A program made the translations under genes and the position numbers. From the NCBI GenBank assembly GCA_001931905.2, contig MSJI02000222.1, forward strand, positions 1 through 38,987: a DNA stretch of 38,987 nt. Direction: 5' to 3'. Shown in pieces: positions 1-12,000 of this stretch. A model generated the notes under the pieces. The model saw only the letters and a program-made list of their open reading frames with translations, was not told where the DNA came from and ran no database searches. Position 1 is the stretch's first letter. The number at the start of each line of letters is the position of its first letter. Source of the DNA: Cladosporium sp. IMV 00045. Taxonomy: Eukaryota > Ascomycota > Dothideomycetes > Cladosporiales > Cladosporiaceae.

Positions 1-842
1 CCTCCTCCTGCAAACTATGGCCACGGCCCTCCACCGAGCGGATCTCACAACCGCCCGCCAATTCCCCACCAACAGCGTCCGCCTACCGTTGGCCCTCCGC
101 CGCGCGACCAGAATGACCGTGATGGTCTCTGGTCACTCTTCATGCAAGTCGACAAAGATCGCTCAGGTCAGCTCTCCGAAAACGAACTTCGCCGCGCCCT
201 CGTCAACGGCGACTACACTGCCTTCGACCCGCACACCGTGAAAATGATGATTCGAATGTTCGACACCGACCGCAGTGGAACCGTCAACTTTGACGAATTC
301 TGCGGCCTGTGGGGTTTCCTGTCGGCTTGGAGGGGGCTTTTCGATCGCTTCGACACGGACAGGAGTGGAAACATCTCGCTGCAAGAGTTCACGGATGCGT
401 TGGTGGCGTTTGGTTACCGGTTGAGCCCGCAGTTTGTCCAGCTGCTGTTCAACACGTACGCAAAGAACAGTCGGGGACGAGGGGACGACCCTTCCGGGCG
501 GGAGAAGGGCTTGAGTTTCGACCTGTTCGTGCAGGCTTGCATCAGCTTGAAGCGGATGACGGACGTTTTCAAGCGGTATGATGATGATCGGGATGGGTAT
601 ATTACATTGAGTTTGTAAGTTGCATCTGGTTTTTGGGTGATACATGAACGAAGTGCTAACAAATTATTTCTGCAGCGAGGAATTCCTTACAGGTGCGCAA
701 AGCCTCTTCCTCTTCAACTCGATCTCGTCGACGACGGATACGGGCCTCTACTGAGAGATCTGGAGGCGGAAAAAACTCTACTTTCTACGAACGTGCTGAG
801 GCTGACCAACTGCTTGAAGAAATCCTGCGTCAGAAAGACTAG
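1..842 (+). CDS. Penta-EF-hand (PEF1/peflin-like) calcium-binding protein, 5' end missing
   Basis: The frame is open from base 1, so the gene starts outside the window. Proposed exons are <1-614, 676-692 and 820-842 (217 codons visible). The first 40 or so residues are Pro/Gly/Gln-rich, as in peflin and ALG-2 N-termini. EF-hands follow: loop 1 DKDRSGQLSENEL (about residue 50), loop 2 DTDRSGTVNFDEF, loop 3 DTDRSGNISLQEF, a degenerate fourth hand near GLSFDLFVQ, and loop 5 DDDRDGYITLSFEEF. Family members bind Ca2+ and dimerise through hand 5. Intron 1 (615-675) has donor GTAAGT. I infer intron 2 (693-819) because its branch site GCTGAC lies 13 nt before the acceptor and it gives the ending EEFLTEILRQKD. 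Reading through instead would end the protein at 754 with an unrelated tail. The middle exon would then be only 17 nt. Family assignment is sure; the last exon is probable. Confidence 0.85.
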
Positions 843-1258
843 ACATGCGATGAAAGCCTTGATTGTTGAGCGACCGATTGGATGCTAGAAGGACAGCGCG
901 GAGACCGCTTTGGGACGTAACATCGAGAACCCAACACAAGAGCCGGGCCGCCACTGGCGTCCCAAATCTGCATGGGAACATTGACCGTTTCGTCTGGTGC
1001 CGGCTCTTTACAATCATCAACGATTCGAGGAGACGAAATGCTGTCACCTTCCAGCTCTCGAGACGAGGCTTTGTCCGCCGACCCATCTAGTCACGTTCAG
1101 ATCAAGCATGACGAAATCAATATATGCGCCATCGCCATCACGGCAGACTGTCGCTTCGAAGGGGGAGGAGATGAACATGGATGAGATTAGGAGATACCCA
1201 GGGAATGGAATGTTTTTTAGCATGAGCTTAGTCGTTGCGCCTTTATACAAGTATACAG
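843..1258. other. Intergenic stretch downstream of the EF-hand gene
   Basis: No convincing coding sequence on either strand. It presumably holds the 3' UTR and terminator of the EF-hand gene and distal upstream sequence of the myosin gene. Short open frames here have no recognisable protein content. Confidence 0.5.
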
Positions 1259-1525
1259 TTGTTTGAGAAGATCAATGGAAATTGCATGAAGAAGACCCTC
1301 CTATCGTGCTTGCTTATTTATTAAATCTCGAATCGAGCATCAGCATAGCGTTGTTTGACAAGATCAATGAATCCGTATGAAGAAGACCTGTCTACAATTC
1401 TTTCTGATTTGTTAAACTTCGAATCGAGCATCAGCATAGTGTTAATTGACAAGATCAATGAACCTCTATGAAGAAGACCTGTCTACAATTCTTTCTGATT
1501 TACTAAAACTCGGATCGAGCATCTC
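1259..1525. repeat. Three imperfect tandem copies of a 91-92 bp unit
   Basis: Units begin near 1259, 1351 and 1442; the third is incomplete. Shared blocks are TTGACAAGATCAATGA, ATGAAGAAGACC and AATCGAGCATCAGCATAG. Copies 2 and 3 are nearly identical across TGTCTACAATTCTTTCTGAT, whereas copy 1 is more diverged. The spacing of CGAATCGAGC at 1329 and 1420, and CGGATCGAGC at 1511, gives a 91 bp period. The array is non-coding and lies about 450 bp upstream of the myosin start. Confidence 0.9.
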
Positions 1526-1972
1526 AGGCAACGAAATTTTCTGCATGAGAAGAGAACGAATATCAAATCGGTTAGAGATGTATCAATTTTGATGCCTGAA
1601 ATGGCTTGCGCGTCTTTGACAAAAAAGACGACTCACCCATCATCAAAGCGTGGCGCAGTCTTGAGGCAGTGTGGATCGGCAGGTGCCGCCGACGCCGCTG
1701 TACACTGACGTTGCAGCATCGTCTCTCCAGCCGGCCACAACGTCCAGAAGTGTATCATCCCACTCAGCCCTGTACATCTCTTTCCCCCCATTGCGTCTCG
1801 CTTTTTTTGCTACCCGTACCACTCTTGAGAGCGCATTGTGCTTTTCCGTGTTGTCAAGCACTCCTTCGATCAACCAAGTCTGCTATCACCAGACATCCTT
1901 GGATAGCCGCCTGGTGGGCTGTCAACAACTGGTCCTGTGAACGGGCAGTGATCACTCGTGAATTAGGCGAAG
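1526..1972 (+). promoter_or_regulatory. Upstream region of the myosin-I gene, pyrimidine-rich near the 5' UTR
   Basis: No gene is seen. Between about 1780 and 1870 the + strand is rich in C/T runs (TCTTTCCCCCC, CTCGCTTTTTTTGCT). This is the usual look of the core promoter or 5' UTR of highly expressed filamentous fungal genes lacking a strong TATA box. The promoter role is inferred from position and composition only. Confidence 0.45.
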
Positions 1973-4900
1973 ATGGTAGATGTCTCAGAAACCCTCGAGT
2001 ACTCCCTCCGATCGTGCTGACCCTCCCAATAGGCCGTCACAAAACGCGCCGGTCGCAAGAAGGATGCCGCCCAACAACCCCAAGCCGCCGGCGGAGGCGG
2101 TCAACCTCAAATCCGTAAAGCCGCATACGAAACGAGCAAGAAGAAGGAAGTCGGCGTGTCCGACCTCACGCTTATCAGCAAGATCTCCAACGAGGCGATC
2201 AACGACAATCTGAAGAAACGCTTCGAGAATGGCGAAATCTACACCTACATCGGACACGTGCTGGTGTCTGTCAACCCCTTCCGGGACCTGGGAATCTACA
2301 CCGACCAGGTGCTGCACAGCTACCAAGGTAAGAACAGACTCGAGGTGCCGCCTCACGTCTTTGCGATTGCGGAGAGTTCGTACTACAACATGAAGGCGTA
2401 CAAGGAGAACCAGTGTGTCATCATTTCAGGCGAGTCGGGAGCAGGAAAGACGGAGGCGGCGAAGCGGATCATGCAGTACATCGCGAGCGTGTCGGGCGGA
2501 AGCAGCAGCTCGATTCAGGAGACCAAGGATATGGTGCTGGCCACGAACCCTCTCCTCGAGTCCTTCGGCAACGCAAAGACATTGCGCAACAACAACAGCT
2601 CCCGTTTCGGCAAATACCTCGAGATCCAATTCAACGCGCAAGGCGAGCCCGCCGGTGCGAATATCAGGAACTACCTTTTGGAGAAGAGCAGAGTCGTCGG
2701 TCAGGTCAAAGACGAGAGGAATTTTCACATTTTCTACCAGTTCACCAAGGCCGCTAGCGAGAATTACAAGGCGAACTTTGGCGTTCAGCCTCCGACTGGA
2801 TACTCGTACACCAGCAGGAGCAAGTGTTACGACGTCAATGGCATTGACGATGTTGCCGATTTCAAGGAAACTCTGGATGCGATGAGGGTCATTGGTATGA
2901 CCCAGGGAGAACAGGATGACATCTTCCGCATGCTGGCCGCGATTCTGTGGATTGGCAATATTTCCTACAGAGAGAATGACGAGAGCAATGCGGAAGTCGC
3001 TGACCAGTCTGTGATTGACTTTGTCGCATACCTGCTAGAAGTGGACTCCGCCGCGGTCAACAAAGCCATGACCACGCGCACAATCGAGACTTCACGCGGT
3101 GGACGCAGAGGTTCTGCCTACGATGTTCCTCTGAACATTGCGCAAGCCACTGCTTCTCGCGACGCCCTCAGCATGGGCATTTACACAAGGATGTTTGACT
3201 GGATCGTCGAGCGTGTGAACCAATCGCTGCAGGCTCGCCAAGCGGTCAAGCACAGCATCGGTATTCTGGACATCTACGGTTTCGAGATTTTCGAGCGCAA
3301 CTCGTTTGAGCAGCTCTGCATCAACTACGTCAACGAGAAGCTGCAACAGATCTTCATTCAGCTTACACTGAAGGCTGAGCAAGAAGAGTACGCACGAGAG
3401 CAGATTCAGTGGACGCCAATCAAGTACTTCGATAATAAGGTTGTCTGCGAGTTGATCGAGGAGAAGCGCCCTCCAGGAGTTTTCGCTGCTCTGAATGATG
3501 CCTGCGCTACAGCGCACGCTGACCCTAGTGCCGCTGATGGCACTTTCGCGCAGAGACTGAATGGGCTCAGCAACCCCAACTTTGCGCCCAGACAGGGTCA
3601 ATTCGTGATCAAGCATTATGCCGGTGACGTGAGCTATGCGGTTGATGGCATGACTGATAAGAACAAGGATCAACTTCTCAAGGACCTTCTCAACCTTGCT
3701 GGCCAGAGCTCAAACAACTTCGTGCACACCCTTTTCCCGGACAACGTCAACCAGGACGACAAGCGCCGACCCCCAACTGCCGGCGACAAGATCAAGGCAT
3801 CGGCAAACGACCTCGTGGCCACCCTCATGCAGTGCACGCCCAGCTACATCCGAACCATCAAGCCGAACGAAAACAAGAGCCCGACCGAATACAACGACGG
3901 CAACGTTCTTCACCAGATCAAATATCTCGGTCTGCAAGAGAACGTCCGCATTCGTCGCGCTGGATTCGCTTCGCGTCAAACGTTCGAGAAGTTCGTCGAG
4001 CGCTTCTACCTGCTTTCACCCAAGTGTAGCTATGCTGGCGAGTACACGTGGAGCGGAGACGCGAAATCTGGCGTCAGGCAGATCCTCAAAGACACTTCGA
4101 TCCCGCCGGAGGAGTGGCAGATGGGTGTCTCCAAGGCTTTCATCAAGACGCCTGAGACGCTCTTCGCCCTGGAGACCATGAGGGACAAGTACTGGCACAA
4201 CATGGCGATCCGCATCCAGAGGGCTTGGAGGAACTACCTGCGCTACCGTATCGAGTGTGCTACCCGCATTCAGCGCTTTTGGCACAAGAAGGGCGGGCGC
4301 GGTGAGCCGAGTCAACAGCTACGCGATGATGGTACTAAGCTTCTTGCTGGACGCAAGGAGCGCAGGAGATTCTCGCTTCTTGGCTACCGGAGGTTTGGTG
4401 GCGACTATCTCTCACTGGATGATCCTGAGAGTGCCAACACATTCATACGCAAGACTGTAGGCATTCGCACGGAGGATAACCGCAAAAAGATAGTCAAGAA
4501 CGAGAAGATCAACGGAGAGTTCGTCGCGTTTTCTGGTCACTGCGAGATACTGGTGTCCAAGCGTGGTCGATCAAGCAAACCTGAAGGCCGCATGCTTGTA
4601 CTCACCAAACAAGTAAAATGGGTGAAGGACGATAAAGGCAAGGACGTTGCCAAGGAGACACCCAAAAGCGTTTACATCATAAAACGTTTTCTGGACAAAG
4701 GGCAGCTGGTGATCTCCGCAGAGCGCGTGATCCCCGCCAGATCGATCAAGTTCATCAGTGCAAGCAACTTGAAGGACGACTGGTTCGCCATTGGCGCGGC
4801 AGACCCTAGCCAGCCAGATCCTCTCATCAATTGCGTCTTCAAGACTGAGTTTTTCACTCATCTGATCACTCTCGCGGGTAAATCTGAGCCTCCACAGAAT

Positions 4901-5918
4901 ATACCTCTCCAGATTGGCGATCAAATCCAGTACAACAAAAAGCCTGGAAAGCTGGCAACTGTCAAAGCCGTCAAGGATCCGCAGGTCCGCCGAGACGACA
5001 ACTACAAGAGTAGTCAAATCCACACTGGACCTGGCGAGCCTCCAAACTCCGTGGCTGCCGTAACACCCAAGGGCAAACCGGTTGCTGCGAAACCGATCTC
5101 TAGTGGCAAGCTGCTCAAGAAGAGCGGAGGCAAGCTTTCACAGCAAGCCGCGCAGCGCAAGGCTCCACCACAAGCTCGCCCCTTACCCGGTGGCGGTTAC
5201 GCAGAACCACCGCGACAAGAAGAAAGAATCGTCCCCCAGCCGCAACCAGTGCCGCACCCCGTCACATCGCTGCGCAACGAGGCGTCCACGCACGCGAGGA
5301 CGCCTTCTTCATCATCGGGACGCGCACCGCCGCCTCCTCCACCCCCACCTGCGGCTCCCGCTGCGCCGCCTCAGGACCCGACTTTCAAGGCTCTGTACGA
5401 TTTCGCTGGCCAAACTAGCGGTGAACTCAGTCTGAGGAAGGACGAAGTCATTTTGATCACGCAGAGAGAAAACAACGGTAAGTTCCCCGACACACAACCC
5501 CCCAAAATTTCAAACGCTAACTCGCTACTCAGGTTGGTGGCTCGGCAAACGCCTCAACCACTCCGCCTCCGGCTGGGTCCCCGCCGCCTACGTCGAAGAA
5601 ATCAAACAAGCCCCACCGCCCCCTCCCGCGGCAGCATCGCGGCCTCCGCCCCCTCCAGCCCCCGCCGCCGCGCGACCCACGCCCGCAGCCGGCAAGGGCA
5701 AGCCAGTTCCTCCGGCGCCGCCGGCGAAGCGTCCTGCCGCTCGCAGACCGGGCCCGGAGACGCCGCCGAGGGATAGCGCGTATGCGAATGGGAACAGCGG
5801 GGCGGGCACGCCGAGCAGTCAGTCTGGAGCGCCGGCTGGGGGTCTGGCGGGCGGTTTGGCGGAGGCGCTGAAGGCGCGGCAGAAGGCTATGAGCGGTGGG
5901 GGGAATGATGATTGGTAA
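1973..5918 (+). CDS. myoA: Class I myosin (fungal MyoA/Myo3/Myo5 type)
   Basis: Actin motor for endocytosis and polarised growth at cortical actin patches, as known for the family. Exons are 1973-1975, 2033-5477 and 5533-5918, giving 1277 aa. The start ATG is its own exon: intron 1 (1976-2032) has donor GTAGAT, branch GTGCTGAC and acceptor AATAG, and restores the conserved basic N-terminus [12 protein letters not shown]-loop GESGAGKT is at residues 134-141. The TEDS-site serine is in GRRGSAYDV (about S362), the PAK-type phosphorylation site of fungal myosin-I. Two IQ motifs lie near 725-755 ([20 protein letters not shown]). TH1 runs to about 960, then a Pro/Ala/Gln-rich TH2 region, an SH3 domain (about 1120-1177, split by intron 2 just before WWLGKRL), a second proline-rich stretch and the terminal NDDW. 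The acidic tail is short compared with yeast Myo3/Myo5. Order and length match fungal orthologues. Confidence 0.97.
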
Positions 5919-6074
5919 GCTAGCTGTGGGTAACTAGCCATTGTAGAGATGCTATGGTTGAAAGAGGATGCGTTGCATTGCATTATTCCTCTATTTGCGG
6001 ATCCGTACATGTTCAGCAGACAATCGACTTTGATACAGTGACTCTTAAATGTTGTCTCAAATCGTTGGCTTGTT

Positions 6075-6277
6075 CTTGTTCCAAACTGCGTTTCTTTATG
6101 ATGAGATAGCTGTCTTGTTTGTCTTGACGCATGGCTGCCACACTGACCGCTTCTTCACGCTGGATTGGCGATTGACTCAAAAGGGCTTCTTCTTGTTTCA
6201 AAACGGTCTTTGATAGTTGATGTCTTGTTGTCTTTGAGCTGCCTCACTGATTGCTTCTTCACGCTGGGTTGGCGATT
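6075..6277. repeat. Imperfect direct duplication in the myosin / CorA-like gene spacer
   Basis: The segment starting CTTGTTCCAAA at 6075 recurs, diverged and with small deletions, from CTTGTTTCAAA at 6192. The best-kept core is GCTTCTTCACGCTGG followed by TTGGCGATT, at about 6149-6173 and 6253-6277, an offset of 104 bp. It is non-coding. The rest of the 5919-6400 spacer shows nothing else except the TATA box at 6338. Confidence 0.75.
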
Positions 6278-6337
6278 AAGCTCCCAGACATTGTTACAAA
6301 AATAGCATGATGCGACTCTGGGCTACAAGCGAGGTGC

Positions 6338-6345
6338 TATATAAA
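6338..6345 (+). promoter_or_regulatory. TATA box of the CorA-like gene
   Basis: TATATAAA lies 56 bp before the ATG at 6401. Its position decides the start codon: the in-frame ATG at 6347 directly abuts the TATA element and would lie upstream of any plausible transcription start. Confidence 0.6.
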
Positions 6346-6400
6346 CTTGCATGCATGCCGATTGCCTAAACCTTTCATCACGCAAAAAACTTTCAATGCA

Positions 6401-8081
6401 ATGGCACAACAAAATCGACAAGGAAGCGGCATGAAGTTCGCAACGGAAGATGCGCCATTTTTCAAATACCTCGCGTGGCTGAAATCCCATTGCGGGAGCG
6501 CCTCTGAACTTCACCCCCGTCTCAAACAAGCATTGGCCAATTTCAAAGGGGCCAAAATCAGTAATAGTGGACGAATCGCGCAGATACTGGACCTCAAACA
6601 TGACCAGGCGACCGGAAAGAACGTGGTCAGGTCGGTGAACACCATCTTGAGCGAGATCCTCCACCGAAGCCAGGAGTGGGTTGTGAACGAGTTCCTCCAG
6701 TCTCTCGACACTTGCGATGCCGAAGTGCACACGCGAATCATAGTCCTGCACAGCCACGAGAAAGACGCTTGTTATCGTGGGATGCCTGGTTTTGCCTCTC
6801 CTGTCTGCAAACCGTGCTCCTGGTCTGTGGAGATGCTGTTCATCTGCCACGTTTTGGGGATCAAACTGGATTTGCGGCCGGCTTTTGTCGACGCCTTGCT
6901 TTTCACGATGAACACGTCGTCCGACAAACGACTCGTGGATACATGGTCATCGGTCGTTGATTTCGGTTGTCAATTCGCTGTCGATCTGGCCCAGCTGGGA
7001 ATGGGCAATGGACACTCTCCATTCGTCGGTCAGTCGTACCATACCTGTTGAAAGGAAAGAGCAAACTACTCACATATCGATAGTGGTTTTCTTTTGCGAT
7101 GGATTCGCGTGCACGACCGATGCTTCGTGGCCGCCGACCCCGTCAGAAGTTGCGCAGGGCCGCACCATCAGTAGTCGGCCTGCAGCGCGGCGTCAGTGGC
7201 TTCCCTATCAAGATGAATTCCAAGGCCATTTGTCACAATCCCGGCCACTGCAAAAAAACATGCCGTCCAGCTGCTGGCTGTCTTACATCCTGTCAAGTTT
7301 CATTCACAGTCAGCGATCAGAGCTCAGTCTCCTCGAGAGAGAGTGGCTGGCTGTCTGTGCGAAAGGGGATCTCGCAGCCTTGACGTCGCAGTGGAACGAA
7401 GCAAAGCGATCTTGCGCAACTCTGCAAGCGGCGTTGAACAAAATCGAAAGCCTCGATTATTACCTCGCCGAGCCGCTGCGGGAAGAGATTCCGCGCACCA
7501 CGGCGGAGGTGGGAAAACTCATGGCGCGCGCACACAGGTTGTCGAAAGAGCTGAATCGTGTCATTGACGCGCAGATTCATTTCACGAACATGGAAGCAGC
7601 GAAACTTACCATCAAAGAGAGCAAGAGCGCCATAGCATGTAAGTGAAACGATGCTTGCCAGTTCTGCTTCCCTGCAAAGACGCGGGCGCTGACTGATTTC
7701 ACAGTGACGATCCTGGCTTTCATCTTCATACCGATCAACCTCGCCTCCTCCATTCTCGGCATGAACGTCCAGCAGATCAACGAAACCGGCCACAGCATCT
7801 GGGGCTTCGTCGTGGCCGCACTGGCCATGCTGCCAGTCTCAGGTCTAAGCTGGATGACATGGCAAGCCGTGCAGAACTGGATGTTCGTGCAGAGGACCGT
7901 CCGCAACTACGATCGCACGATATGGAATCAGTGCAGTTTCTGGCATAGACTCAAACTCGTCGCCGATAATTACGAGCAGAGGGAGAGGTACAAGAGTGAT
8001 GGGAGAATCGTGGCGACGTCCTTCGGTTTACGTACTGGTGATCGCAGGGATTTTCTTCCCTCAATTGGGAAGGCGGTTTGA
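6401..8081 (+). CDS. CorA-like (2-TM-GxN) membrane protein
   Basis: Exons 6401-7028, 7084-7638 and 7705-8081 give 519 aa. Introns are 55 bp (donor GTCAGT, acceptor GATAG) and 66 bp (donor GTAAGT, branch GCTGACTGA). The C-terminus has two hydrophobic helices around residues 393-445, beginning LTILAFIFIPINLASSILGMN. The first ends in the GMN signature of CorA/Mrs2 Mg2+ channels, and the second is WGFVVAALAMLPVSGLSWM. A long helical region precedes them (SQWNEAKRSCATLQAALNKI...), as in the CorA stalk. The first 250 residues are poorly conserved to my eye, as is typical of fungal CorA-like proteins. Divalent-cation transport is the family function; many fungal members are uncharacterised and substrate cannot be inferred. 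The neighbour at 9013 has a related membrane domain. Confidence 0.75.
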
Positions 8082-9012
8082 TGAGGCGGCGATGTACAGA
8101 TCTCCGCTGATAGTAGCGGATTAATCGTTGATGAATTTGCTTAGATTTGCTGTAAACGTTGGGTGCTCTCGTGTTGTTGAAAGAATGCTTGTCTGACTTG
8201 GCGATGTTGGCGAAGGTTGCGGAGCATCCGACTCCCGGCCGCAGCTCAAAACTAACGTCACTTTCTTTTGTGAAGCATCGTCTTCATTCCATCATCGACT
8301 CATGGGGGTGAGTATGCGGATGTCTTCCGGATTTTGTTTGATGATGACTACGCCCAGGACCGCAAACATGATCCGGAATGTCGCCTTGTGGCCTCCTCAG
8401 CGTCCTGCAGCGAAGACAGAAGCCCTTGAGGACCGGGTACCTTCTGGAAGACGATAACTGACGCGGCTACCGCTAGCATGCTCTGCTCTTCTTCTATGAA
8501 ATCTGCATCTTGGCCAGCGATCTGCTAGCTTTTGTCAGCTAGGCGATGTCGAGATTCGCGAGCGTTCAAGACGCGAGGTCAATCCGTCTGCAAATTCACA
8601 CGATTTGTGACTGACAGCCCTACGCTATCGGAGAAGCTTCCAAACATGCTCGTACGAAGGTTCACACGCCAGTTGGCCAAAGACAAGGCTGCAACAAGAA
8701 TTGTATTCATGAGGCCCCGAGATCACAATTAAAGCACATGCGTGATTATGCGGCCCCCTCTTTCGATTAGCCGCAGCTGTGGCTGGCTTGGCGCATCCTC
8801 CCATACAGCATAGCCGGAGTCTTATCACCTCATCATGAACGCAGAGCCGCATGAGCTGAAAGCTGAGCCCAGCCTCGCAATTCTTGAGGCGGCATATTAC
8901 AAGCTTCGCCGCAACGCTTCTGAAGCTGTATGCCCAGCAAATTAGCAAACGACACGACTCAGCTTTCTGCTTCTCTTTAGCCAAGTCATTTCACAACGAG
9001 CCGTAGGCCGAT
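8082..9012. other. Intergenic region with no supported gene
   Basis: About 930 bp between the two CorA-like genes. Open frames on both strands (for example a Cys-rich minus frame at 8625-8984) lack family resemblance, good splice context or a TATA element. The region probably contains the terminator of the upstream gene and the promoter of the 9013 gene. Confidence 0.5.
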
Positions 9013-12000
9013 ATGGAAGGTATGACAGCCACATGGTCACGAGTGAGAGGATTGAGTGCTTAACATCTACTAGTACAAGTCGGCGTTACACGAGTGAATA
9101 CTCCCCAGCTACTGGTCACTCAATACGACGGAGATGCGGTCCCGGTCGCAAACGAGCACCTCGCCGTTCCTTCGGACTCTACCCGATCCCTTGAAAGTCA
9201 GCCATCGGTGCCAGTTGTGCAACATGACAATGATAGGACTTCCGCTCCGCCATTGACGAAGCGACACTCGTCGACTCCATTTCCCCAAAACTTGGCGGCA
9301 GAAAGCTTTGATACACCAAAGTTGTTGGGCAGATCAAAGTCTCTGGGAGTTCCGGAACCAGTACAGTCACAGACGGCAAAGCGAAATTTCAGTTGGAACC
9401 AGCAGCCGGAACTGGAACCAGCTGGCCAGTCGAAGTCTCACTGCAAACTGGATGTCAAATGCCATATACCTTATGAGCCTCCAGATGACCAGAAAGGGAA
9501 AACCGACCTCGACTTAGTGATAGTATACATATATCGCGAGGGTATTGACGATGCTCATAGAGCATTTTTTGAATGCACGGTCACTTCGTCAGACCCTCGA
9601 GATCGGCAGACAAGGTCAGGCCCCTTCAGCAACGGAGATGCCAGAGAACCCGAGAACCATGGCCCCGACAGATCGTCGGAAAATGAGGAGTCCAAAGTAA
9701 CCAACGGAAAGAGAGATGCTCGCGTGCAGGTGATAAACTGGCTGAAGCATCGACATATGCTCCCAAAAGCGCTGCCATTTTGCCGGATCCTCTGTGTTGG
9801 ATATGCCATCAACCCAAAACTCAAAGACAAGCGTATTGATTTCGAGAAGGCATCGAAGGAACTGATCCAGCAACTTACCCGGGAGCGAGTACATTGCCGT
9901 TCTCGCCCTACTGCTGTCGTTGCGCACGGATATGGCTGTCGCATTGTTCAGGGAGCCATTGAAACGATTCTCCGTGGCGGAAAAGAGAACGACCCCTTTC
10001 TGGAACATTGTACTGGGGGCCTCTTCTACAACGCACCCCATGATGATGCAGACCCTATGGCCTCAGAGCTTGGCATGGTTTCTGAGAAGCGCAGACCTGA
10101 ACCGCCAAAGACAGAGACTACAACTACCCCTAAATCAGACCAAAAGGCTTCTGTGACTGGCTCGAGCAAGCTAGCCAAATCCATGCAAGAGCTCTCGTGT
10201 TTACATCATTTCCACCATCATGGACACTCTGGAAAGAATCAACCACACACCATGTGTTTCTCGGAGCCTTGCGATCGGAATTTCCAGCTCATATGCTCGA
10301 AGATCGTTGAGTGGTTCGAGACGCATCAGTTGTTGCATGCTGTAAGGCAAACAGATTACACGAGACTTCGACATCTGATCGAGAATGGGATCGACATCAA
10401 TCAAAGAAAAAATGCCTTATTGGAGAGCGCGCTTCACGTGGCGTGTCAGACAGTCGACTCAAGATCACACCACATTGAGTTGCTACTCAAGAGTGGAAAT
10501 GCTGACGTAGCGTTTCAAGATCGTTTTGGGAAAACCGCACTACATTATGCCGTTGCGAGAGCACGACCGGACTTTCATGTAATTCGTTTGCTTCTGCAGT
10601 CTAATGCGCATCCCCGCGTACAAGATAAGGACGGGAAGACCCCGTTGGGCATTGCCAAATCGAGCCGACACGAGAACCCGACAATATATGACTTGCTCCG
10701 CAAACCGCCGCTGGTTGAGGGTCCCTCTGCAACAAAAGGCTCCGTGACCACAGCCCAGCCTCATTCACCTCTGGCAAGACAGGCTTGTGCAGCTTTCCAC
10801 ATGGCTGCCACGGAAATGTACTATAATCGCGAAACTCTGACGGAAAAGCATCTTCCTCGTCACTTTTCGGTCCAGGAAGCCATCTACGGAAGGAAACCAT
10901 TGCAGAAGCTGCTTGATGAGACAAGAAGGAGTGGCATCAAAGAGGAACTCGTGTGTCGATGGTATCATTTACCGGCAAACAACATGGTCTGGGTCGAGGA
11001 TCTGTTCCGCAACCGATTCGGAATACATCCTGCCGTATGGTCTGAACAAATCAGAAACAGCGAATGGCCACACGGGCGATGTATAATCCCGCATGCCTCC
11101 CAGTTCACTACTTTTGGAGGCGACGAGAGGGAAGATGTCGTCGCCATCTGCATGCCATATGTCAGCTTCGAAGACAATTGGCGTCATGTCGGAGTGCGAG
11201 ATACTGTGAACACGCAAAGCCAACCAGATGTAGACGATCGTGTATTGCCAAGCAACATATACAGGCTCTGGAAGCAGGAGAGGCAGCGTAACGTGCAAAG
11301 ATACGACTCATCTCCCACACTCTCTCCACCAAAGATGCACAGTCATGGAAACGAAAGTGCTTCGGGCACGGAAAGGTCTTTCGGCAGCTCTTTCGGCTCA
11401 GAAAGAACAATGTTTAGTGACCATGTTTCGGACCATTCACCAACCAGGAAATCGTCGACTGGCGACTCCGATAGTGATTCAGAAGACAACGCTTCCGATC
11501 ACGACAGCGTGCACACTTCCAGGAGCAGATTGAGCAACGAAGAAAGATTGCTCGTGTCAGCATATCTCCATCACAGGCCTCCTCTTCACGCTCGAAGAAC
11601 TCTGGACCAATACTACTATTACATGTTGGAAGACACCCGGGAGCGAGATGCTGATCAAGTCGTCACCCGGTGGGCCATCAAACATATGAAGAGGCCTCAT
11701 CACAATATATTGATGGTTGATCAGCTTTGGCTTTGGATCATCAAGGGCAAAGGGAAGCATCCCGATCGAATCATTTCCTGTTTTCCGGAGCGCAAGGGCG
11801 TCGATTCTGGGTGCCTGAATGATCTTCAGCACAACGTTCTCAACTGGGATCTGAAAGGCCGTAAGCCGATCGCTTCGACTGCTGATCTTTGCTCGAGGAT
11901 TATTGCGACGTGCTCAAACGTTTTCAGCTGGTCCCAAGAAGCGGAACTTGTGCGCTTTCTTCATTTCTTTGAAGCGACCGTCGGCAGAATTGGAGATGAT

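Noticed and set aside
163..645. 160-codon antisense frame over the EF-hand gene
   Set aside because: Shadow of a strongly coding + strand gene with clear EF-hand loops.
6347..6400. Upstream in-frame ATG for the CorA-like gene
   Set aside because: It sits directly after the TATA box and would precede the transcription start; the ATG at 6401 is preferred.
8625..8984. 119-codon Cys-rich minus-strand frame
   Set aside because: No recognised family, no promoter or splice support, and it occupies the likely promoter of the 9013 gene.
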